From contig CP016211.1 in the NCBI GenBank assembly GCA_001931535.1, positions 8,603,703 through 8,667,702 on the forward strand: a stretch of DNA of 64,000 bases. Reading direction: 5' to 3'. This DNA is from Minicystis rosea. GTDB lineage: Bacteria; Myxococcota_A; Polyangia; Polyangiales; Polyangiaceae. Numbering within the stretch: position 1 is the stretch's first letter; the number at the start of each line of letters is the position of its first letter. Positions 34,764-44,642 of the stretch are shown here, piece after piece. The notes below the pieces were generated by a model. The model did no database searches, had not been told where the DNA came from, and saw only the letters and a program-made list of their open reading frames with translations. The translations under genes were made by a program, and so were the position numbers.

Positions 34764-35987
34764 TCACGTCGCGGATACGGGTCGCGCGGGGTAGCGGTCT
34801 TTCAGCGTCTGGAGCGGCTTCTCCAGGAGGTACCACGACAGCGTGGACCACCCGATCACCAGCGCGAGCGCGAGCAAGCCCGTGAGCGGACGGGGCAGGC
34901 CGAGGCGCGCCACCAGGTCGAGGACGAGCTGGTGGCAGAGGTACATCATGTAGCTGATCTTCCCGAGGAAGATCATGGGACGGCTGGTGAGGATCCGGAA
35001 GTAGACGTTCTCGCGCCGAACAGCCGTGTACGCGACGATCCCGACTGCTGCGATGCAGATGAGCGAGTAGCCGAGCGCGTTGAAGAGGGGAGCGTTGGCG
35101 CCGGTCCGGAACGTCGGATCGAGCTTCGCGAGCAGCACGAAGAGCGCAATGGCTCCCACGGCCGCCAGAGGGCCGACGCGCGAGAGACGCCGGAAGAGAT
35201 CCGGCTCGGTGCGGGAGAGGACGACCAGCAATGCGCCGGCCGCGAGCAGATCGACGCGCGTGGGAAGCAGCATGTACACGACGAAGTGACGCGTCGTCAG
35301 GAACGTCAGCCCGAGGCGCAGGAGCGGCGCGCCGGCCACGAGCAGCACGGCCACACGCGCCAATCGGCGCTCACCCACGAGCCACACGATCAAGGGCCAG
35401 AGGAGATAGAACTGCTCCTCGATGGCCAGCGACCACATCAGTGTGAGGGGAGAGCACGTGGAGCCGACGAACGCGTCCCGGAAGTTGCTGAGGTAGAGCA
35501 GGTACCATGGGAGCCCTGCCCGACACGCGGCGCCGAAGAGGAAGAACGTGACCCCGAGGATCACGTAGTACGGCGGGAAGATGCGCAGGAAACGCCGAAA
35601 ATAGAAGGTCCGGAAGTACCGCTCCGACGTGCGCTGGCGCAGGAGGATGCCCGTGATGAGGAAGCCGCTCAGCACGAAGAATACGTCGACGCCGGCCCAC
35701 AGCACCCGCATCCCCGTGAGGTGGTGCACGAAGACGCTGAGGAACGCGAGCGTGCGGATGCCGTCGAACTGATCGATCCTCGTGTCGTCTCCGCCCGGCG
35801 GCGAGCCGCTCGGGGTCACGGAGGGCGCGCGCCGCACAGCCTGAGCGACGAAGAGGGCGAGCACCGCGACGCCGACGAGCCCAACCGCCGTGGCAACGAG
35901 CGAGCGCGTCAAGAAAACAGGGCCCCGTCCATCGGTTCGGGCCGTACGTTGCCCTGGTCGCTCGGGATATTCAACGCTCCCGGACAC
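34764..35987 (-). CDS. Acyltransferase 3 family membrane protein (OafA-like)
   Basis: A 407-aa protein with an N-terminal membrane segment and about ten further hydrophobic helices. 'RIDQFDGIRTLAFLSVFVHH' is the first acyltransferase-3 helix with its conserved His, followed by 'GVDVFFVLSGFLI', 'RRFLRIFPPYYV' and 'WSLAIEEQFYLLWPL'. These proteins acetylate or succinylate surface glycans, sterols or peptides in the inner membrane. GTG 35987 gives the longest frame. The gene separates tpiA from secG on the opposite strand and may have been inserted. The partner is unknown; the nearby polysaccharide locus is a likely substrate source. Confidence 0.85.
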   Translation of the reverse strand: MSGSVEYPERPGQRTARTDGRGPVFLTRSLVATAVGLVGVAVLALFVAQAVRRAPSVTPSGSPPGGDDTRIDQFDGIRTLAFLSVFVHHLTGMRVLWAGVDVFFVLSGFLITGILLRQRTSERYFRTFYFRRFLRIFPPYYVILGVTFFLFGAACRAGLPWYLLYLSNFRDAFVGSTCSPLTLMWSLAIEEQFYLLWPLIVWLVGERRLARVAVLLVAGAPLLRLGLTFLTTRHFVVYMLLPTRVDLLAAGALLVVLSRTEPDLFRRLSRVGPLAAVGAIALFVLLAKLDPTFRTGANAPLFNALGYSLICIAAVGIVAYTAVRRENVYFRILTSRPMIFLGKISYMMYLCHQLVLDLVARLGLPRPLTGLLALALVIGWSTLSWYLLEKPLQTLKDRYPARPVSAT

Positions 35988-36082
35988 CGGTCCGCGCGCT
36001 CCGACTGGCGGAAACCACCGAACAGCGGTAGATCGGCCGTTCCCTACGGGAGGGGTCCCCCTCCGCGCCCGAGAGACGCCGC

Positions 36083-36355
36083 ATGCTCCAGACGTTCCTC
36101 AATGTCGTTCACGTTTTCGTCTGCCTCTTCCTGATCCTCGTCGTGCTGCTCCAGCAGGGCAAAGGCGGTGGGATGGGCTCGGCGCTCGGCGGCGCCACGG
36201 CGCAGGTCTTCGGCGGCCGAGGCGCAGGCAATTTCATGACGCGCCTCACCGCCATCTGCGCGACCATCTTCATGGCGACGAGCATCTCGCTCGCGTACAT
36301 CGCCTCCTCCGGCGACCGCGAGATGAAGAAGTACGAGACCTCGCAGGGCAAGTAG
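36083..36355 (+). CDS. secG: Preprotein translocase subunit SecG
   Basis: A 90-aa protein. First transmembrane helix ending 'VVLLQQGKGGGMGSALGG', the well-known SecG Q-G-K-G-G-G-M-G-x-A turn, then a Gly-rich loop and a second helix. It stimulates SecYEG protein export. It is usually downstream of tpiA, and here the acyltransferase gene intervenes. ATG 36083 without a strong Shine-Dalgarno. Confidence 0.93.
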   Translation: MLQTFLNVVHVFVCLFLILVVLLQQGKGGGMGSALGGATAQVFGGRGAGNFMTRLTAICATIFMATSISLAYIASSGDREMKKYETSQGK

Positions 36356-36485
36356 CTCGGGCATGATGCGCCCGTGATCTCCGCCGGATCCCTCTGCCCC
36401 GACACGCGCGCGACGCCGCCGGGGCCGACGCAGATCCCGGAGCCCGGTGCGCGCGATCTCCGCGAGCGGGAAGCCGAGAGCATCT

Positions 36486-37997
36486 ATGTCGAGGCCGTCC
36501 GGCCTTGAAGCGGCGAGCGCCGCGCGTCCCCTGGGCTGGCGAGGCGCAGCAGCGATCGCGCTGACCAAGTGGGCGGCCGCGGGCGCCGTGCTCGCGACGG
36601 GTTTCCACGCGGTGAGCGACGACGACTTCGCGCGCGTGGTGATCGCGGAGCAGTGGGCACGCGCGCCGCGATGGGACGCGAGCGGCACGAGCTGGCTCCC
36701 CTTCCCTTTTTGGATCATGGGCACGGCCATGGCGGCGTTCGGCCGGAGCGTGGCGACGGCGCGGGGCACGGCGCTCGCGCTCGCCGTCGTCGCGGCCCTA
36801 TTGGTTTACATATCAAGCAAATGGCTGGGCGAGGATCGCGGCCCCGCCACCTTTGGCGCGCTGGTGGCCGCCGTGTTCCCGTGGAGCGCGCGCCTCGGCG
36901 TGGCGACGGTGCCGGAGCTGCCCACCGCGGCGCTCACGTTGCTGGGCATGGCGGCCTTGGGCGGCGCGGCGCTCGGGCGTGATCGCGAAACACGGCTCCT
37001 GTGGGGTGGCGCGGCGCTCGGGGCCGCGGCCCTCTCGCGCTACGAGGCGTGGCCGGTAGCGTTGATTTTCGCGGCCGTGTGCGCGGTCGAGGCCGCGCGC
37101 ACGAAGCGCGGGCGCATCGCCTTCGCGAGCGCGCTGGCCTTCGCGGGGCCGGCGTCGTGGGTGGCGTGGAACCGGATCGCGCACGGGGACGCGCTCCATT
37201 TCTTGGCGCGCGTCGCGGCGTACAAGCAGGCGCTCGGCGGTGCACAGCAAGGCGCGGCGGCGCGGCTCTCGGCGTATCCCGCGGCGATGGTGGCCGAGGA
37301 GCCGGAGATCGCGGCGCTGCTCGCGGCGGCCCTCGTGATGCTCGCGCTGTTCGCGCGCGGGCCGGGCGTGCGCGACGCGCTCACGCGCTACAAGTGGCCG
37401 GCGGTGCTGGTCGCGGCGCAGATCGCGGCGCTCTCGGCGGCGATGATCAAGGACGGCGCGCCGACGCATCACCCCGAGCGCGCGGTGCTGTGCGGGCTCC
37501 TCCTGATCGCCGTATGCGCGGGCGCCAACGCCTACCGCGCGGTGCTCGACGCGCACGCGCGGCGAGGATGGAGCGCGGCTGCACCGGCCATCGGCATGCT
37601 CGCGATCGCGGTGGGGCTCGCGGCGTTCTTCGGGCGTTCGCCGAGGCGCGATGCGTTCGCGGATCGCGAGGGCGAGGTTGCCGTCGGGAAGGCGGCGGCG
37701 GCGCTTTCGCGCCCCGGGGATCGGGTGCTCGTGGAGGTGCCGGACTATGGCTACCTCGCGGTGATCGCCGGCCTCGGCCGGCCCGAAGATGCGGTGCCCG
37801 ATCGCTCGGTCGATCCGCGTGATGCGAAGGTGGCCTCGAGCTTCGTCGATGCGGAGGCCATCCGTGCGCGCGTCGCGGAGAGCAACGTGCGTTGGGTGGT
37901 GGCGCGTCGCACCGACACCGCGCGCGCGGCGCTCGCACCGGAAGAGGCCGTGCGCGGCGTGTGGGGCGTGTTCCGCGTCCAAGGAGCTCCGCGGTGA
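36486..37997 (+). CDS. GT-C fold glycosyltransferase-like membrane protein
   Basis: A 503-aa protein with about ten transmembrane helices. The N-terminal 'FHAVSDDDFARVVIAEQWAR' resembles the Asp-rich first loop of GT39/PMT/ArnT-like transferases that use lipid-linked sugars. The C-terminal 100 residues form a soluble domain. ATG 36486 with a GAGAG-type site. Overlaps the next gene by 4 bp, so it leads the polysaccharide operon. The sugar and acceptor are unknown. Confidence 0.75.
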   Translation: MSRPSGLEAASAARPLGWRGAAAIALTKWAAAGAVLATGFHAVSDDDFARVVIAEQWARAPRWDASGTSWLPFPFWIMGTAMAAFGRSVATARGTALALAVVAALLVYISSKWLGEDRGPATFGALVAAVFPWSARLGVATVPELPTAALTLLGMAALGGAALGRDRETRLLWGGAALGAAALSRYEAWPVALIFAAVCAVEAARTKRGRIAFASALAFAGPASWVAWNRIAHGDALHFLARVAAYKQALGGAQQGAAARLSAYPAAMVAEEPEIAALLAAALVMLALFARGPGVRDALTRYKWPAVLVAAQIAALSAAMIKDGAPTHHPERAVLCGLLLIAVCAGANAYRAVLDAHARRGWSAAAPAIGMLAIAVGLAAFFGRSPRRDAFADREGEVAVGKAAAALSRPGDRVLVEVPDYGYLAVIAGLGRPEDAVPDRSVDPRDAKVASSFVDAEAIRARVAESNVRWVVARRTDTARAALAPEEAVRGVWGVFRVQGAPR

Positions 37998-38638
37998 GCG
38001 ATCGATCGTTCTTCGCCCACGCCTCGGCGTGCGTCGACGAGCCGAGCAGCGTCGGCGCGGGCACGCAGATTTGGCACTTCTGCCACGTCATGAGCGGCGC
38101 GCGCATCGGACTCGGGTGCGTGCTCGGGCAGAACGTCTTCGTCGCGGCCGGCGCCGTCGTCGGCGATCGGGTGCGGGTGCAGAACAACGTGTCGATCTAC
38201 GACGGCGTGGAGATCGAGGACGACGTCTTCCTCGGGCCCTCGTGTGTGCTCACCAACGTGACGAACCCGCGCGCCGAGATCCGCCGGCGCGACCAGTTCG
38301 AGCGCACGCGCATCCGCCGCGGCGCGACGATCGGCGCCAACGCCACCCTCGTGTGCGGCGTGACCGTCGGCCGGCACGCGTTCATCGGCGCGGGCGCCGT
38401 GGTCACGCACGACGTCGCCGACTATGCGCTGATCCTCGGCGTGCCCGGCCGGCGCGTGGGGTGGGTGGGCCGGCACGGCGTGCGGCTCGCGCGCGACGAG
38501 GCGGCGGGGGAAGGACGATGGCGCTGCCCGGAGAGCGGGCTCCGCTACCACGAAGATCACGAGGTGCTCGTGTGCCTCGACCTGAACGAGGATGCGCCGC
38601 TCCCTCTTCCGGAAGGCGATCCACGGAGACGAACGTGA
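37994..38638 (+). CDS. WbpD-like left-handed beta-helix N-acetyltransferase
   Basis: A 214-aa protein starting at GTG 37994 (GTGA overlap). Hexapeptide-repeat positions are seen in 'SGARIGLGCVLGQNVFVAAG', 'VGDRVRVQNNVSIYDGVEIE' and 'GATIGANATLVCGVTVGRH'. It resembles UDP-2-acetamido-3-amino-glucuronate N-acetyltransferase (WbpD), which adds acetyl to a 3-amino sugar. The C-terminal 45 residues extend beyond the beta-helix. Together with the next aminotransferase it fits a 2,3-diamino-sugar pathway. Confidence 0.85.
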   Translation: MSDRSFFAHASACVDEPSSVGAGTQIWHFCHVMSGARIGLGCVLGQNVFVAAGAVVGDRVRVQNNVSIYDGVEIEDDVFLGPSCVLTNVTNPRAEIRRRDQFERTRIRRGATIGANATLVCGVTVGRHAFIGAGAVVTHDVADYALILGVPGRRVGWVGRHGVRLARDEAAGEGRWRCPESGLRYHEDHEVLVCLDLNEDAPLPLPEGDPRRRT

Positions 38639-39756
38639 GCGTACGCAAGGTGCCCTTCTTCGATCGATCGCGGGCCGACGCCGCGATCGAGGGCGAGCTC
38701 TTGGAGGCGTTCCAGCGCGTGCTGCGCTCGGGCCACTACATCCTCGGCGGCGAGGTGATCGCGTTCGAGCAGGCGTGCGCGGCGCTCCTCGGGACGCCGC
38801 ACGCGCTCGGCGTGTCGTGCGGCACCGACGCGCTCGTGGTGGCGCTCCTCGCGCTCGGCGTCGGCCCAGGCGATGAAGTCATCTGCCCGGCGTACACGTT
38901 CTTCGCGACGGCCGGCGCGGTCACGCGGACGGGCGCCGTGCCGGTGCTGGTCGACGTCGATCGTTTGAGCTCAAACATTCTCCCGGAGGCCGTCGCCGCG
39001 CGCGTCGGTCCGCGGACGAAGGCGATCGTGCCCGTGCATCTCTTCGGTCACGCGGTCGATCTCGCGGCCCTCCGCGCGGCCGCGGGCGGCGTCCCCATCG
39101 TCGAGGACGCCGCGCAGGCCATGGGCGCGACACACGAAGGCCGCGCGGTGGGGACCATCGGCGCTCTCGGCTGCTTCTCGTTCTTCCCCACCAAGAACCT
39201 CGGCGGCTTCGGCGACGGCGGCCTCGTGGTCACCGGCGACGCCGAGCTCGCGGCGCGCGCCCGATCGCTGCGCGTCCACGGCACACGCGAGAAGCATCTC
39301 CACACCGACGTCGGCGGCAACTACCGCCTCGATGCGCTCCAAGCGGCCCTGCTGCGCGTAAAGGTGCCGCGGCTCCACGACGACCTCCGCGCGCGGCGCG
39401 CGCATGCGACGCGGTATCGACAGCTCCTCGATGCCGTCGACGAGACGCGGCTCTCGCTGCCGCCGGAGGGAGGGACGTTCAACCAGTTCGTCGTTCGAGC
39501 GCACGAGCCGGGCGCGCGCGATCGGTTGAAGGCGTTCCTCGCCGAGCGAGGCGTGGGCACGGAGATCTATTATCCTCGTCCCCTCCACTTCCAGCCGGCG
39601 TTGGCTCACCTCGGCCATCGAGAAGGAGACTTCCCGAACGCCGAGGCGGCCGCGCGCGAGACGCTGGCGCTGCCCATCTTCCCCGAGCTGACCGAGGACG
39701 AGATCACCTACGCCGCCGAGCAGGTCGCCGCGTTCTTCACGAGACCGAGCCCATGA
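38635..39756 (+). CDS. DegT/DnrJ/EryC1-family sugar aminotransferase (WbpE-like)
   Basis: A 373-aa PLP enzyme. 'EDAAQAMGATHEGRAVGTIG', 'FSFFPTKNLGGFGDGGLV' (PLP Lys) and 'HVGGNYR-like' DALQAALLR show the family. It aminates a nucleotide keto-sugar using glutamate. Start GTG 38635 overlaps the WbpD-like stop. The tandem with WbpD suggests production of a UDP-diacetamido uronic acid, but the dehydrogenase and epimerase of that pathway are not seen here. Confidence 0.88.
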   Translation: MSVRKVPFFDRSRADAAIEGELLEAFQRVLRSGHYILGGEVIAFEQACAALLGTPHALGVSCGTDALVVALLALGVGPGDEVICPAYTFFATAGAVTRTGAVPVLVDVDRLSSNILPEAVAARVGPRTKAIVPVHLFGHAVDLAALRAAAGGVPIVEDAAQAMGATHEGRAVGTIGALGCFSFFPTKNLGGFGDGGLVVTGDAELAARARSLRVHGTREKHLHTDVGGNYRLDALQAALLRVKVPRLHDDLRARRAHATRYRQLLDAVDETRLSLPPEGGTFNQFVVRAHEPGARDRLKAFLAERGVGTEIYYPRPLHFQPALAHLGHREGDFPNAEAAARETLALPIFPELTEDEITYAAEQVAAFFTRPSP

Positions 39757-40886
39757 CCACGCGAATCCTCCACGTCGCGCCCTTCGATCCGAGCCGCTTT
39801 CCTCCGCTCATCAACACGGTGCACGTGTGCGCCGCCGCCGGGATCGAGAGCACCATCATCGCGAGCCTCCCGGTGCAGAGCCCGAGCCTGTTCGGCAACG
39901 CGAGGATCATCGCGCCCACCGTACGAATGGGCGGAGGCAAGCAGGTGATCTACCTCCTGGAGCAGCTCCGCGCGATCGAGGATGCGCTGCACCTCGTCAT
40001 CGGCCACAACACGCGCGGCATCGCGACCGCGGCGGCGACGCGTCCTTTGCGCACGCCCATCGTCTACCACTGCCACGACTTCGACGGCGCCGGCGAGATC
40101 AACGTGCGCGACACCATCCTCCGCGGGAGCGAGTATCTCGCGGCGCGACGGGCGACCGAGATCTGGGTGCCCGCGGCCGAGCGCATCGACATCGCGACCG
40201 CGCGCGGGCTGCATCGGCCCACCGTGCTCGTGCGCAACTGCCCGCGGCGCATCCCCGAGCTGCCAGCGAAGGGGAGGCTCCGCGCGTGGCTCGCCCGCGA
40301 GGGCGCGCGCGGCGGAGGTCAGGGCCGCATCATCACGCGGCACGGGCTCATCGGCGACGTGCACTACATCCGCGAGACCATCGAGGCGATGCCGCTCCTG
40401 CCCGAAGATGTGCTGTTCGTGATCATCGGTGACGGCGATCAGGATGCCATCGCCCGCTACCGCGCGACGGCGGCGCGCCTCGGCCTCGCGGATCGGGTGT
40501 TCTTCCACCCCTTCATTCCGCACTCGGAGCTCGGCGCGCTGCTCATCGACGGCGACGTGGGCATGTGCATCTACGCGCCCACCGATCTCAATGCCATGAC
40601 CCCCGCGCCCAACAAGGTCTTCGAGAACCTCGCGCTCGGCATCCCGGTGGTGGTGAGCGAGGGCAACTCGGTGGCCGATGACGTGGTCGGCGCGGAGGCC
40701 GGCCTCGCAGTGCCGATCGGCTCGCGCGAAGCGCTGGCGAACGCGCTCGGGCGCCTCGTCGAGCAGAGCCCGTTCGCCGAAGCCGCGCGACGCGCGGCGC
40801 GCGAGGCGCACCTCGCCGAGTACAACTACGAGACGCAGCTCCATGGCACGCGGCTCGGTGCGCTCCTCGCGGGCGCGCGCGCCTGA
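39753..40886 (+). CDS. GT4-type glycosyltransferase
   Basis: A 377-aa protein. GT-B fold with 'VIIGDGDQDAIARY' and the C-terminal 'PAPNKVFENLALGIPVVVSE', the Glu-containing donor-nucleotide motif. Four-base overlap with the aminotransferase stop. It probably adds a sugar to the growing surface glycan at the cytoplasmic face. Confidence 0.88.
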   Translation: MTTRILHVAPFDPSRFPPLINTVHVCAAAGIESTIIASLPVQSPSLFGNARIIAPTVRMGGGKQVIYLLEQLRAIEDALHLVIGHNTRGIATAAATRPLRTPIVYHCHDFDGAGEINVRDTILRGSEYLAARRATEIWVPAAERIDIATARGLHRPTVLVRNCPRRIPELPAKGRLRAWLAREGARGGGQGRIITRHGLIGDVHYIRETIEAMPLLPEDVLFVIIGDGDQDAIARYRATAARLGLADRVFFHPFIPHSELGALLIDGDVGMCIYAPTDLNAMTPAPNKVFENLALGIPVVVSEGNSVADDVVGAEAGLAVPIGSREALANALGRLVEQSPFAEAARRAAREAHLAEYNYETQLHGTRLGALLAGARA

Positions 40887-40994
40887 TCGACATTCCATCG
40901 AGGCGGCGAGCCTGAGACGGCATGCGGCGAGCCGAACGTTCGGTTCTCGTGCTCGTGGCCCGCGTGCCCAGCGACAGCAGCCAGGCCGAACGCT

Positions 40995-42106
40995 TCACAC
41001 GCGCGTGAGCCGCCCCGTGATGGGCGCGCCCGTGAACGCGACATCGTCCTCCGGCTCGGGCGGGCCGGCCGGCACGGGGAGCTTGGGCTCGCCGCGCAGC
41101 GCCGGGATGCGATCGAACATTTCGTTCAGGCGCTGCTGGTAGCTGTGGTCGCGGAACGCGCGCACGAGGCCGCGACGCGCGATCGCGGCGCGCTCCGCTG
41201 GGAGCGCGAGCCAGTGGCGCGCCTGCTCCACGAGATCGTACGGGCCCTGAAAGGTCGCGCATTCGATGCCGGGCGTGAGGTACTCGGCGATGGCCGGTGC
41301 GTCGGTGAGCTGGAAAGCGCCCATGGCCGCGAGCTCGAAGGTGCGTTTGTTCACGCCGCCGAGCTCGGCGTAGAAGTTGGTGTTGAGCGCGATGCCCGCG
41401 ACCCGCATGGCCGCGCTCTTCGCCTTGCCCCGCACGTCGGGCCGGTAGACGGCGGCGAGGCGCGGATCGCAGCCCCACGACATCTCGCCGTAGACGACCG
41501 TGCGGATGTCGTTCGCGGCGAGGAGCGGGGCCATCAGCTCGGCGCGATACCCGTAGCTGTTGCCGAAGATGGCGACGTCGACGGCGGCGTCGGGCGGTGC
41601 GAAGCGATCGGGCACGGGGCGGTGGATGGTCGGATCGAAGGCCTGCGGCAGGAAGTCGAAGCGATCACTTGCGAGCGCCGTACGGAAGCGCTGGGTGACG
41701 ATCTTGTCCTTGAAGAAGATGCGATCGTATGGCGCGCCCACGAAGTCTGCGTTGTCGAGCCGCACGATGCTGTCGGGGAACCAGCCGATCACCATGCCCC
41801 CGTGAGCCTGCGGAGCTCTGCGACGAAATCCGACGGGAGGGTGGCCACAGCCTTGGTGAGCACGATGTCGAAGCGCTTGCCCCGGAGCCAGTGCGCGAGC
41901 CAGCGATTGGCGACGTGGGTGGAAGGCTTCTTCGCCACCCTGAGGCCGAGCTGGAGCACCGCATTGAGCCGGCGGAGGCGTCCCGCGAAAGGGGCGGTGC
42001 CACGCTCGAACGGGAAGAGCGTGACCTCGTGGCGCAGCGCGAGGACCTCCGCGATCGAGTCGGCCGCGCGATCGGCGCGCCCCGAGCCGAGGACGAGGAT
42101 CTTCAT
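40995..42106 (-). pseudogene. CgeB-type glycosyltransferase, frameshifted
   Basis: Two frames must be joined to obtain one protein of about 370 aa. The first begins at ATG 42106 ('KILVLGSGRADRAADSIAEV', ending 'ELRRLTGAW') and stops at 41789. The second continues from 'MVIGWFPDSIVRLDNADFVG' to the end at 40995, containing 'NTNFYAELGGVNKRTFELAA' typical of CgeB. The break is at a C5 run (41797-41801, plus strand); one extra base would restore 'LTGGMVIG'. Either a sequencing indel or a true frameshift. It overlaps the asnB-like gene by 4 bp, so it belongs to that operon. Confidence 0.75.
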
Positions 42107-44004
42107 GCGACCTCCCGAACGACGTCGATGCGCGTCGGCGCTTGCCCGGCGTCGAGGCGTGGGCGCGATGCGACCCACCCGAGATAGGCTCCGGCGATGC
42201 CCCACCGCCAGCGCGCTTGGAACGACAACGACGACCACGCGGGCGCATCGCCGAGCTGGCGATGGACCGCGCGATGTCCAGCCCGGAGCGGCTCCTCGAG
42301 CGCGGCGACGTAATGGCGGAGCGGCGCGTGGAAGCCGAGCTTCCACGCGCGATCGAGGACCTCGCGGGGCAGCACGTGCGCGGCCGCGGCGCGGAGCGAG
42401 GCCTTGAGCCCGCTCGCGCCGACGCGCTCGCGCGCCGGGACACCCCACGCCGCAGCGATGACGCGCTCGTCGAGCAGCGGTACGCGCCCTTCGACACCGG
42501 CCGCGAGGCCCATGCGATCGGAGTGCGCGAGGAAGCGCGGGATGCACCAAGACTCGAGCGCGCCGCGAAGCGCTGCATTGGTGGGGCTCACCGCGCCGCC
42601 GTCATGCGGATGGAAGGCGCGGTACGCGTCGACGGCAGCGTCACGCACGAGCCCTGTGTCGAGACCGCACGATCGGGCCGCGCGCGCCGCGGTCATCGCG
42701 TTGCGGAGGCGCGCGGGGAAGGCGTGATAGGCCGCCGCGCGGGCAGCGTGCGCGCCGCGCAGCTCCGCGCTGACCTGCGGCGCCACGCGGAGCAGCTCGA
42801 AGGCGGAGCGGAGATCGCCGCGGCGCACGAGATCGAGCATGAGCGGGCCGATGAAGGCGGCGTAGCCGACGAAGACCTCATCCCCGCCGAGGCCACCGAG
42901 GAGCACCTTCACGCCGTGCTCCGCCGCCGCACGCGCGATGCACCACTCGGCGTAGCTCGACGCGTCTCCGTACGGCTCTTCCTGGTGGTGGACGTAGACA
43001 TCGAGCTCGGCGGCGAGTCGCTCCGGGCTCGAGGTGACCCAATGCACCTCGTGCGGGCTCTGCATCGCCTCGAGGACGGCGCGCTGGTACACGCGCTCGT
43101 CGTGCTCCGCGAGCGTGTCGTGGTACGCGAAGAGGTGAAGCACGGTGGCGGCCTTCTGCGCGACGCGCGCGCGATCGGCGAGGAGCGCGACCGTGGACGA
43201 GTCGAGGCCGCCCGAGACCGTGGCGCCGATGGGCACGTCGCCGACGAGCTGCATGGCGACGGCGCGAGAGAGCTCGGCGCGCAGCGCGGCGATCGAGGAG
43301 GGCGGGACGTCGACCTCGGCGCGGTAATAACGATGCTCGGTGAGCCGCTCGCCGTCCCACTCGGCCCAATGACCGGCGGGGAGGCTGCGGACGCCGGTGA
43401 TCATGGTCTCGCCCGGGACATCGTCGGTGCGACCGAGGGCGAGGTAGCGAAGCAGCGCTTCGGAGCGCGGCGCGCGATCGACGAAGCCCAGCGCGAGCAG
43501 CGCCTTCTGCTCCGAGGCCGCCGCGAGCCGGCCACGTTGCTCGGCGAAGTAGAGCGGGCGGATGCCGACGCGATCGCGCGCGAGGTAGAGCCTCCGCGCC
43601 GCGACGTCGTACCAAGCGAAGGCGAACTGCCCGCGGATGCGTGGGAGCGTCTCGGCCACGCCCCAGCGCGCGAGCGCGTGGAGCAAGATCTCGGTGTCGC
43701 TCTGCCCCCGGAACACGACACCGGAGCGCTCGAGCTCTTCACGCAGCGCCCCCGTGTCGAAGAGCTCGCCGTTGTAGGTGAGCACGCCCCGGCCTTCGGG
43801 ATGGATCATCGGCTGCGCGCCTTGCTCGCCGAGGCCTTGGATGGCGAGGCGGCGATGCGCGAGCGCGACGGGTGCGGTGGGCGCGCTCCACACGCCTTGG
43901 CCATCGGGCCCACGATGACGAATGACGTCGCCCATGGCGACGACGAGCCGCGCGCGCGCGGCTTCGCTCGAAGCTTCATCCCACAGCAGCGCGATGCCGC
44001 ACAT
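42103..44004 (-). CDS. AsnB-type glutamine-dependent amidotransferase 1
   Basis: A 633-aa protein. Cys2 (MCGIALL) is the class II glutaminase nucleophile; 'HRGPDGQGVW' and 'YNGELFDTGALREEL' are glutaminase motifs. 'VSGGLDSSTVALL' is the synthetase P-loop (SGGxDS). Asparagine-synthase homologues in polysaccharide loci amidate uronic acids. It overlaps the downstream frameshifted glycosyltransferase by 4 bp. ATG 44004 is chosen since the nucleophile Cys must follow the initiator Met. Confidence 0.88.
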   Translation of the reverse strand: MCGIALLWDEASSEAARARLVVAMGDVIRHRGPDGQGVWSAPTAPVALAHRRLAIQGLGEQGAQPMIHPEGRGVLTYNGELFDTGALREELERSGVVFRGQSDTEILLHALARWGVAETLPRIRGQFAFAWYDVAARRLYLARDRVGIRPLYFAEQRGRLAAASEQKALLALGFVDRAPRSEALLRYLALGRTDDVPGETMITGVRSLPAGHWAEWDGERLTEHRYYRAEVDVPPSSIAALRAELSRAVAMQLVGDVPIGATVSGGLDSSTVALLADRARVAQKAATVLHLFAYHDTLAEHDERVYQRAVLEAMQSPHEVHWVTSSPERLAAELDVYVHHQEEPYGDASSYAEWCIARAAAEHGVKVLLGGLGGDEVFVGYAAFIGPLMLDLVRRGDLRSAFELLRVAPQVSAELRGAHAARAAAYHAFPARLRNAMTAARAARSCGLDTGLVRDAAVDAYRAFHPHDGGAVSPTNAALRGALESWCIPRFLAHSDRMGLAAGVEGRVPLLDERVIAAAWGVPARERVGASGLKASLRAAAAHVLPREVLDRAWKLGFHAPLRHYVAALEEPLRAGHRAVHRQLGDAPAWSSLSFQARWRWGIAGAYLGWVASRPRLDAGQAPTRIDVVREVA

Positions 44005-44029
44005 GCGGCGCACCGTAACGCGGGCAGGG

Positions 44030-44376
44030 AGTCGATGCCAGGGCGCGGATCGTGCGGAAGAACGCGGTGATGCGCGATGCTTTCCCCTGAATGGATCGTT
44101 GCGCCCACGCAACGCCGCGACGCGCGAGATCGCGCTGCACCCAACACCGCATCTCGAAGCGCATGGGCTCGCGAAGCCGACACTGCGCTGCGCCCCGAAG
44201 GCGTTGGGCATCGGGAGGCAGCACCTGCCCTCGGGCTTCAATGTCTGGATGACGGGTGCGAGCGCGGCGCGTGCATCTGATTTCGCGAAGCGTTGGATGA
44301 CGCTCACGGAGAACGCATGGTCGAACGAGCCCGGCTCGAACGGCCGCGCATCGGCCAGCACGACGCTCACACGCAC
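44030..44376 (-). pseudogene. SAM-dependent methyltransferase remnant
   Basis: In one frame (44187-44376) 'VSVVLADARPFEPGSFDHAF', 'VSVIQRFAKSDARAALAPVI' and 'LKPEGRCCLPMPNAFGAQ' match motifs post-I to III of small class I methyltransferases. The continuation 'REPMRFEMRCWVQRDLARR' is found in another frame (about 44070-44173). The N-terminal SAM-binding motif and start are missing. It lies between asnB-like 1 and the divergent ligase-like gene, so it is probably a decayed gene of the same polysaccharide locus. Confidence 0.6.
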
Positions 44377-44642
44377 CGGGCCGCGCGGAGCCCGGCGGGG
44401 CGATGACCGCTCGAGCGGCCACGGATCGATCGCTTCGCGCGGCGAAAGGGGCGGACGCTAGACGAAGCTCTCCGGCCCGTCCAGCCGAGCGCGAGCACGG
44501 GGCTCGGGTCGATGCGCATTTCGAGGTGCGCCCCCTCGCAGCCGGTCCGTCCCTTCCGCCCTTCCGGGACATCCCGACGGCGTCCGCGAATATCCACCCC
44601 TTGGCCTGCAACTATGCGCTGGCTAGCCTCGTGGGTTCCACG

